Below are positions 1-5,127 of a stretch of DNA of 11,137 nt, piece after piece. The stretch is taken from assembly GCA_964513465.1 (NCBI GenBank), contig CAZEMR010000092.1, positions 1-11,137 on the forward strand, given 5' to 3'. Both the position numbers and the translations under genes were made by a program. The DNA comes from CAZEMR01 sp964513465 (lineage in GTDB: Bacteria > Bacteroidota > Ignavibacteria > Kapaibacteriales > UBA2268). The notes under the pieces were generated by a model that saw nothing but the letters and a program-made list of their open reading frames with translations, ran no database searches and was not told the origin of the DNA. Each line of letters opens with the position of its first letter. Position 1 is the stretch's first letter.

Positions 1-173
1 CGAAAAGAACAAATCATGTTATGTTATCCTTGGAGCATGGATGGACCGTAAGAAAAGCGGGATATTAAAGGCCGTCGAGAGATTTTGATTCGAAGGAGAA
101 TGCAATAAGATATGCCCGGCAGCTCAGCAAAAAGGAGAGAACAGAGCTATAAATCTTCCTTCCAAAAGCCTGA
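1..173 (+). pseudogene. DUF2188-like protein, decayed remnant (5' end outside window)
   Basis: Reading codons from base 3 gives one continuous frame that resembles the small DUF2188 family: NHVMLSLEHGWTVRKAGY, then TAA (66-68), then RPSRDFDSKENAIRYARQL and SKKERTEL, then TAA (150-152), then IFLPKA and TGA (171-173). Family hallmarks are the HV near the start, the GW-x-V-[KR]-x-x-G core, the FD-x-K-E-x-A-I-x-x-A-R helix and the E-L strand near the end. The match continues in the same frame on both sides of each stop, so two nonsense changes explain it better than a frameshift. DUF2188 proteins are about 60-80 residues and have no established function. The neighbouring gene is convergent and ends 15 bp away. 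The family call comes from recognising the pattern and is moderately sure; a chance resemblance is possible but unlikely over about 50 residues. Confidence 0.55.
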
Positions 174-187
174 TCTATAACCCCCCA

Positions 188-907
188 TCAAAATGCGAAG
201 GCGAAGCGAAGGACTTCCGACCATTTGGTCAGAGTCAGAAGGCGGTAGCCCAGCAATGTGCCGAACCCGATTAGTGTGAACCCGGCGAACTGCTGAATGC
301 GCATCATCATATTGTCCGAAATTTTATGCTTATAGCGCAGAACTACCTGCACAAGTCCATATAGCCAGAGGAAATTGCCAAAGCCAAAGCTTACTGAAAA
401 CAGGAAGTTATTCGCGGCGGAGTTTTCCATAATGTTCAACGAGTGCACATTCATCGTTACCCACATGAGCGAGGGCAAAAACGAGGGGTTGGCGATATTA
501 GTAAGCGCAATGCCAATGCCCAGGAAGAATGGTCCCTTGCTTTTAAGGCTGGCCACAATGCGTGATTCCTGCTTATCGGCGGGGGATTCTTCGAAGTTGA
601 GTGTCTTTTTGCTGCGAATGCTTACAAAGCCGAATATCATGAAGGCCACCACGAGTGTGACCTGCAGTATGACCATCACCAGCGGATAGTCGGTGGTGAA
701 ATTCCCAATTGAACTTACCACCGCCGAGGTTGCAAAAATTGCCGCCAGACAGAAGAACACGTCCAGCAATCCGGTGCCGAGCGAAAAGTGAGTCGCTGCC
801 CGTCGCCCGGTGAACAAACCGAGCTTGACCGCGCTTACTCCGACCGGACCCGGCGGAATTGCAAGCACAAACCCCAGCAATGCTCCAGCGAGTATAGCAA
901 TTATCAA
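188..907 (-). CDS. LysE-family amino-acid exporter
   Basis: A 239-residue hydrophobic protein with about six membrane segments, the usual size of the LysE/RhtB superfamily, which exports amino acids or related small solutes across the inner membrane. The N-terminal segment holds the family's P-P-G-P-V motif (residues 18-22) inside a first helix, followed by the typical short polar turn with LGLFTGRR. A charged cytoplasmic loop (about residues 98-122, rich in Lys and Glu) divides the protein into two halves, as in the family. The start is TTG (905-907): the frame has no ATG or GTG between it and the upstream stop at 956-958, and the resulting N-terminus matches the family's usual first residues. 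A GGGG stretch precedes it. The gene diverges from the permease at 1161, across a region with a shared palindrome. The substrate cannot be read from sequence. Confidence 0.85.
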   Translation of the reverse strand: MIIAILAGALLGFVLAIPPGPVGVSAVKLGLFTGRRAATHFSLGTGLLDVFFCLAAIFATSAVVSSIGNFTTDYPLVMVILQVTLVVAFMIFGFVSIRSKKTLNFEESPADKQESRIVASLKSKGPFFLGIGIALTNIANPSFLPSLMWVTMNVHSLNIMENSAANNFLFSVSFGFGNFLWLYGLVQVVLRYKHKISDNMMMRIQQFAGFTLIGFGTLLGYRLLTLTKWSEVLRFAFAF

Positions 908-978
908 AAGCGCCCCGGTGATGTTAACAATAACATTTGCTGCAAAGTATATGAATCAGGAATATTAATTTAATGAAT

Positions 979-1007
979 TTTATGGAAATATAAAAAAAGT
1001 GTGTCAA
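979..1007 (-). promoter_or_regulatory. Predicted sigma-70-type promoter of the LysE-like gene
   Basis: On the minus strand a perfect TTGACA (1007-1002) is followed after 17 bases by CATAAA (984-979), four of six matches to TATAAT. Transcription would start near 972 and give a leader of about 65 bases before the TTG start. The -35 box lies in the left arm of the inverted repeat at 1000-1019. Confidence 0.45.
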
Positions 1008-1019
1008 AATATTGACACA
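1000..1019. promoter_or_regulatory. Perfect 8-bp inverted repeat, likely operator between divergent genes
   Basis: TGTGTCAA, four bases (AATA), then TTGACACA: a perfect 8-bp inverted repeat in the gap between the exporter and the permease. Each arm contains a TTGACA hexamer pointing outward, so a dimeric regulator bound here would cover the -35 boxes of both predicted promoters. There is no T-run, so it is not a terminator. No regulator gene is adjacent, so the binding protein is unknown. Confidence 0.5.
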
Positions 1020-1040
1020 ATGTACGAAATTGAAATTAAT
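1012..1040 (+). promoter_or_regulatory. Predicted sigma-70-type promoter of the permease/yciO-like operon
   Basis: TTGACA (1012-1017), a 17-base spacer, then ATTAAT (1035-1040), four of six matches to TATAAT. Transcription would start near 1047, giving an AT-rich leader of about 113 bases before the permease. The -35 box lies in the right arm of the inverted repeat at 1000-1019. Confidence 0.45.
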
Positions 1041-1160
1041 TTTGCAAAAATTTACAATTCCGAATTATTATTCCATAATTATATATATTCTGGTAAAAAT
1101 GGGATTTTTGAATTACATTTGCATTGAGAACTCTGGCATTCCGGAATAATCGGGAAAGCG

Positions 1161-2615
1161 ATGACAAATGATACCAAAGGGGGCGACGGACTGTTGCCTT
1201 CGCTCGGACTAACGACGACGATTGCGATAGTGGTCGGAGCCGTGATTGGCTCCGGAATATTCAAAAAGCCAGCGCTGATGGCCGACCAGCTCGGCAGCCC
1301 GGAGCTGTTGCTGGCGATATGGGCGGTGGCCGGAGTTATCACACTTTTCGGTGCGCTGACCAATGCCGAGATTGCGGGGATGATCACCGAGACCGGCGGC
1401 CAGTATGTTTATTTCCGCAAGATGTATGGCGAGCTTTTCGCATGGCTCTATGGCTGGGCGATTTTTGCGGTTATCCAGACCGGCTCGATCGCCTCGATCA
1501 CCTACGTGTTCGCCGAATATTCAGAATATTTCTGGATATTGCCCCGCTTCCCCGCCGAGCTGGAGCAAAGCGTCTATCTGCATATCCCCTGGATCGGATA
1601 TATATATCCTCTGGCGAATATCGGCGTCAAATCGCTGACCATATTCGTGATTTTACTGCTCTCCACGGTCAACTACCTCGGCGTTAGGTTTGGCGGGCGC
1701 GTTTCGCTGGCGTTTTCGTCGATGAAGGTGGCGGCGATATTAATACTGATAATATTCGGGTTTGCCCTCGGCGGCGGCTCGATGGAGAACTTCACCCGCG
1801 ACACAGCCAGCTATGATATGCTCACCGGCGGCGGGATTTTCATGGCGATAATCGCCGCGCTATCAGGGGCATTCTGGTCGTACGACGGCTGGAACAACAT
1901 TACATATATAGCGGGCGAAGTCAAAAAGCCACAGCTCAATATCCCCCGCGCGCTGATTATCGGCACCCTGATTGTGATAACAGTATATATACTGGTCAAT
2001 CTGGCCTATCTCTACGTGCTGCCGCTGGACGAGATGGCCGGCTCGTATCTGGTGGCCGCAGACGTCGCGCGCAAATCCATGGGCCCGATCGGCGGTGGAT
2101 TCGTCGCGGCAATGGTGATGGTGTCGACCTTCGGCACCTCGAACGGGACGATCATGGTCAGCTCGCGAGTTTACTTTGCGATGGCCCGACGCAAGCTTTT
2201 CTTTTCGCCGATTGGCCGGATACATCCTGTATTCCGCACCCCCGGCAACGCTCTGGTGCTGCAGGCGGTGTGGAGCTCTGTGCTGGTAATGAGCGGCACA
2301 TTCGATATACTAACCGACATGCTGATATTCATAAGCTGGATATTTTACACAATGGGCGCATTCGGAGTATTTGTGCTGCGCAAAAAGATGCCCGACGCCC
2401 CGCGCCCATATCGCGCGTTCGGTTATCCATATATCCCAATAATTTTTGTGATATTTGCATTTGGATTTGTCGTATTTACTTTGTACAATGACTTTAGCAA
2501 TTATGCCGAAGGAAAATCGCAAATTGTCAATTCGATGTTTGGCCTGTTGCTCACAGGCATTGGAATCCCATTATACTATTACTTTAAAAAGAAACGAGAC
2601 ATTCCCGCATCATAA
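1161..2615 (+). CDS. APC-superfamily amino-acid permease, LAT-like
   Basis: A 484-residue membrane protein with about 12 hydrophobic segments, the normal size of amino acid-polyamine-organocation transporters. The broken first helix carries the substrate-site motif GSGIF (residues 30-34). The segment around residues 237-246 reads AFWSYDGWNN, closely matching the Y-D-G-W-N-x signature of the L-type (SLC7/LAT) subgroup, followed by a charged stretch GEVKKPQLNIPRA. These point to uptake or exchange of neutral amino acids across the inner membrane, though the substrate is not fixed by the sequence. GGGA (1152-1155) sits five bases before the ATG. A 10-bp palindrome, ATTCCGGAAT (1138-1147), lies just upstream. 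It is the first gene of a two-gene unit with the YciO-like protein, and is divergent from an amino-acid exporter. Confidence 0.92.
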   Translation: MTNDTKGGDGLLPSLGLTTTIAIVVGAVIGSGIFKKPALMADQLGSPELLLAIWAVAGVITLFGALTNAEIAGMITETGGQYVYFRKMYGELFAWLYGWAIFAVIQTGSIASITYVFAEYSEYFWILPRFPAELEQSVYLHIPWIGYIYPLANIGVKSLTIFVILLLSTVNYLGVRFGGRVSLAFSSMKVAAILILIIFGFALGGGSMENFTRDTASYDMLTGGGIFMAIIAALSGAFWSYDGWNNITYIAGEVKKPQLNIPRALIIGTLIVITVYILVNLAYLYVLPLDEMAGSYLVAADVARKSMGPIGGGFVAAMVMVSTFGTSNGTIMVSSRVYFAMARRKLFFSPIGRIHPVFRTPGNALVLQAVWSSVLVMSGTFDILTDMLIFISWIFYTMGAFGVFVLRKKMPDAPRPYRAFGYPYIPIIFVIFAFGFVVFTLYNDFSNYAEGKSQIVNSMFGLLLTGIGIPLYYYFKKKRDIPAS

Positions 2616-2629
2616 CCAAAGGAGGCCAC

Positions 2630-3277
2630 ATGAGCGCACTTCATCTGACTATTCACTCCGAGACCCCCGAAATGCGGAAAATCGCAAAGGTAACGGAAGC
2701 ATTGCGCGAGGGAGCAGTTATACTCTATCCCACCGACACCGGATTCGCGCTAGGCTGCGAGCTTTCTAACAAAGAGGCGATCAATCGAATCCGCCGCATT
2801 CGCGACGTTAATTACAACAAATCGCTGACCTTTTTATGCCGCTCGCTGTCCAATCTGGCGGAATTCGCCAAAGTATCGAACAAAGCGTATAAAACTATCC
2901 GCGGCCTGATTCCCGGCCCGTATACATTTATTCTGCCGGCGTCGAAGGAGGTGCCCAAATACGCCCAGAATCCCAAACGCAAGACATCCGGTATTAGGGT
3001 GCCAGAGCATACACTTGCGCAGCTTTTGCTCAAAGACCTCGACCGGCCCATCATTTCGATTACAGCCAAACTGCCCGGCCAGGACTATATCCAGGACCCG
3101 GACGAACTGCTCGAAGCATTCAAAAATCTGGTCGATGTATCGGTAAGTTCCGACAGATACGACTTTTCGGGCGAATCTACGATTATCGATATGACCGAGG
3201 ACGTTTTCACCATTCACCGCGAAGGCGCGGGCATGGACAAAGTAGAGGAATTCGTAAAAGCAGAAGAAAGCGCCTGA
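2630..3277 (+). CDS. YciO/YrdC (Sua5)-family protein
   Basis: A 215-residue single-domain member of the Sua5/YciO/YrdC fold, whose TsaC and Sua5 branches make threonylcarbamoyl-AMP for the t6A modification of tRNAs that read ANN codons. Visible family blocks are GAVILYPTDTGFALGC, NRIRRIRD, the nucleotide-site stretch GPYTFILPA, GIRVPEH and a C-terminal IDMTEDVFTIHREG. Several details fit the YciO branch better than TsaC: the block after RIRD lacks the usual TsaC K-R-P spacing, RKTSGIRVP resembles the YciO KRKTIGLRVP, and the usual S-x-S-A-N motif reads SITAK. YciO's cellular role is unsettled. The start is well supported by AAAGGAGG (2618-2625), four bases before ATG. It follows the permease by 14 bp and is closed by a terminator, so it is cotranscribed with amino-acid uptake. 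Another gene may supply t6A synthesis. Confidence 0.85.
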   Translation: MSALHLTIHSETPEMRKIAKVTEALREGAVILYPTDTGFALGCELSNKEAINRIRRIRDVNYNKSLTFLCRSLSNLAEFAKVSNKAYKTIRGLIPGPYTFILPASKEVPKYAQNPKRKTSGIRVPEHTLAQLLLKDLDRPIISITAKLPGQDYIQDPDELLEAFKNLVDVSVSSDRYDFSGESTIIDMTEDVFTIHREGAGMDKVEEFVKAEESA

Positions 3278-3300
3278 TTAATATATAATTTATTATTTTT

Positions 3301-3346
3301 GCCATTCCGGAGCCACGCATTTTGCTTTGGAATGGCTTTTTTTTTT
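3301..3346 (+). terminator. Rho-independent terminator after the yciO-like gene
   Basis: GCCATTCC (3301-3308) pairs perfectly with GGAATGGC (3329-3336). The stem extends inward through GGAGC/GCTTT (two G-T pairs) to about 13 bp with a 10-base loop, and is followed by ten T residues (3337-3346). It begins 23 bases past the stop codon and separates the permease/yciO-like unit from the metal transporter genes. Confidence 0.9.
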
Positions 3347-3388
3347 GGAGAATTATTTTTCTGAGAATATATATATATATTAAATGTT

Positions 3389-4132
3389 ATGAATTCACTG
3401 ATTGAAATAAATAATCTTACTGTTCGCTTCGGCGATCACACCGCGCTGGAGGACATCACTCTATCGATCGGCCGGGGCGATTTCCTGGCGGTGGTCGGCC
3501 CCAATGGCTCCGGCAAGACCACCTTCCTCAAAGCAGTGCTCGGAATGGTGAAGCCCCGGTCGGGAGAAATCCTGATCGAAGGCCTTCCGCCGGGCCGCCG
3601 AGACTGGACGAATTTCGGATACGTCCCCCAGCTTAAAACGCTCGACAAAGGATTCCCCGCGCGCGTGATTGACCTCGTCGTCAGCGGACTGCGCCAGAGC
3701 TGGCCCTCCCGCATCAGTCCGGATGAGCGCGAGCGTGCAATATCGGCACTCGAAATGGTCGGCATGGCCGGAGAATACCGGCGGCCATTAGTTGAGCTTT
3801 CCGGCGGACAGCTCCAGAAGATATATCTCGCACGCAGCTTTGTGCGCAATCCGGCGATTTTGCTTCTCGATGAGCCCGCCACCGGCATAGACGTCGTCTG
3901 CGAAGGGAGCATAAATGAGCACATCGAGGAAGTGAACAGAGATCGAAAAACCACCATCATAATGGTCACACACAATTGGGCGACCGCACGGCACCACGCC
4001 AAAACCATATTGCTGGTTAATCGTCGCCAGATTTATTATGGCCCGACCGAAAAGGCTTTCGAGCAGGAAAAGCTGCGTCAGGCCTTTATCCATACCGGAA
4101 TGGAAGAGAACCGAGGGCACACGCATGTTTGA
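3389..4132 (+). CDS. Zinc/manganese-type ABC transporter, ATP-binding protein
   Basis: A 247-residue ABC ATPase with all catalytic elements: Walker A GPNGSGKTT (37-45, Lys43), Q-loop Gln81, signature LSGGQ (137-141), Walker B ILLLDE (157-162) and switch His195 in VTHN. It belongs to the ZnuC/MntB-like group, inferred from its general sequence and from the overlapping ABC-3 permease. It would power divalent-metal uptake through the inner membrane. The metal is undecided. Its C-terminus ends in GHTHV, a short His-bearing tail that could touch metal but is too short to interpret. The start is ATG 3389; another ATG at 3384 is out of frame. No Shine-Dalgarno lies just upstream, only a TA-repeat (3368-3380). 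A start at or near the first base of the mRNA is possible. No substrate-binding protein gene is adjacent. Confidence 0.9.
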   Translation: MNSLIEINNLTVRFGDHTALEDITLSIGRGDFLAVVGPNGSGKTTFLKAVLGMVKPRSGEILIEGLPPGRRDWTNFGYVPQLKTLDKGFPARVIDLVVSGLRQSWPSRISPDERERAISALEMVGMAGEYRRPLVELSGGQLQKIYLARSFVRNPAILLLDEPATGIDVVCEGSINEHIEEVNRDRKTTIIMVTHNWATARHHAKTILLVNRRQIYYGPTEKAFEQEKLRQAFIHTGMEENRGHTHV

Positions 4133-4934
4133 TATGTACGCAATGCCATTCATGCAAAGGGCGCTGGCCGCGGGAGTGCTGGTCGGATTCCTCTGCGGCT
4201 ACTATGGCGTATTCGTGGTGCAGCGCAAAATGAGCTTCCTCGGCAGCGGCCTGGGGCATTCGGCATTCGGCGGGGTGGCGCTCGGAATGCTGCTCGGCGT
4301 CAATCCGCTGGCGATTGCGATACCCTTCACCCTTGCGGTTGCGATGTTAATAATATTAATCCGCGAGAAAACCCGCCTCGAATCCGACACCGCCATCGGC
4401 ATACTCTTTGCGGTTTCGGTCGCGCTCGGAATAGTATTTATCAATCTGAAGGAAGGCTACGCCGTCGATGCATTCTCGTATCTGTTCGGATCGATCCTGG
4501 CTGTGGATATGTCCGACATATGGACTGCCGCGGGTCTGTCGGCGCTGACCATCGCCACCATCCGGCCGATGTGGGGACGCTGGGCGTTTGCCACATTCGA
4601 TTCAGAGCTGGCGCTCTCCGACGGCAAAGGCCGGCCCTGGGAGAATTACGCGCTTCAAATTGCGATAGCGCTAACCGTGGTGGTATCGATCAAAATAGTC
4701 GGGATTATCCTGATCGCGGCGTTTCTGGTGATTCCGGCGGCGGCTGCGCGCATGGTCAGCTCCCGTTTCTCGGCGATGACCGGGTGGTCGGTCGGGCTTA
4801 ACATTCTCGGCGCAGCGGGCGGCCTTTGGCTGGCATTTGTGATGGACATGCCCGCCGGAGCTACAATAATATTGCTGTTGGCCGTAATATTTATTGTCAG
4901 CATTGTGATAAATCGGGCAAAAGCAGTCAGATGA
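4125..4934 (+). CDS. Zinc/manganese-type ABC transporter, ABC-3 family permease
   Basis: A 269-residue inner-membrane protein with about eight hydrophobic segments, typical of ABC-3 permeases (ZnuB/MntC-like) that carry Zn, Mn or Fe(II). Family features include GVFVVQRKMSFLGSGLGHSA near the first cytoplasmic loop and the GIILIAAFLVIPAAAARM segment near residues 194-211. The chosen start, ATG 4125, overlaps the ATPase gene by 8 bases (ATGTTTGA), is preceded by GAGGG (4113-4117) at 7 bases, and gives a normal N-terminus. A longer in-frame reading from 4038 would add 29 residues of charged, non-family sequence that lies over the ATPase gene. Overlap implies translational coupling to the ATPase. 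No binding protein or metal-responsive regulator is seen nearby. Confidence 0.9.
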   Translation: MFDMYAMPFMQRALAAGVLVGFLCGYYGVFVVQRKMSFLGSGLGHSAFGGVALGMLLGVNPLAIAIPFTLAVAMLIILIREKTRLESDTAIGILFAVSVALGIVFINLKEGYAVDAFSYLFGSILAVDMSDIWTAAGLSALTIATIRPMWGRWAFATFDSELALSDGKGRPWENYALQIAIALTVVVSIKIVGIILIAAFLVIPAAAARMVSSRFSAMTGWSVGLNILGAAGGLWLAFVMDMPAGATIILLLAVIFIVSIVINRAKAVR

Positions 4935-4947
4935 GATCATAAGGCTA

Positions 4948-4957
4948 TATATATAAG
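4948..4957 (+). repeat. TATATATAAG element, copy 1
   Basis: TATATATAAG 13 bases past the permease stop, in the 193-bp gap before the transglycosylase. The same ten bases recur at 8582-8591 and 10448-10457. The rest of the gap holds short imperfect inverted repeats without T-runs (for example ATCGCC/GGCAAT near 5004-5019), so no terminator is called here. Confidence 0.4.
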
Positions 4958-5070
4958 TGAATTAGGTCGATCGCCTGAGAGATGAGTTTAGCTGAATGAG
5001 TTATCGCCAAAAGCGGCAATGGCTTATTATGATTCAAATAATTTTGTGGAAAACCATTTTATGTTTGTCT

Positions 5071-5098
5071 TTGTTATTTGATTGAGTTATATTACAAT
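5071..5098 (+). promoter_or_regulatory. Predicted promoter of the lytic transglycosylase gene
   Basis: TTGTTA (5071-5076, four of six matches to TTGACA), a 16-base spacer and TACAAT (5093-5098, five of six matches to TATAAT). Transcription would begin near 5105, about 23 bases before the ATG, leaving room only for the G-rich ribosome binding site. Confidence 0.4.
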
Positions 5099-5127
5099 AA
5101 GCCATAGTATTTAATTTCGGGGGGAGC

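Noticed and set aside
66..152. Recoded TAA codons (stop reassignment or readthrough) in the DUF2188-like remnant
   Set aside because: The permease, ATP-grasping and other window genes end normally at TAA or TGA, and no readthrough signal is seen; simple decay explains it better.
375..689. A 104-codon plus-strand open frame across the exporter gene
   Set aside because: It is antisense to a well-supported LysE-family gene and shows no domain or ribosome binding site.
1099..1149. A 16-codon possible leader peptide (MGFLNYICIENSGIPE) before the permease
   Set aside because: It has no convincing ribosome binding site, no run of regulatory codons and no attenuator hairpin with a T-run.
1041..1160. 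Possible amino-acid riboswitch in the permease leader
   Set aside because: The leader is only about 113 bases, AT-rich and lacks the stems and conserved cores of lysine or glycine riboswitches.
1596..1994. Perfect palindromes GGATATATATATCC (1596-1609) and CAGTATATATACTG (1981-1994)
   Set aside because: Both lie inside the permease coding sequence and follow from ATA and TAT codons in membrane segments. They show how easily TATATA strings arise here.
3368..3380. TA dinucleotide run before the ATPase gene as a microsatellite or phase-variable tract
   Set aside because: At about six units it is short, and similar TA runs occur across the window; nothing points to slippage control.
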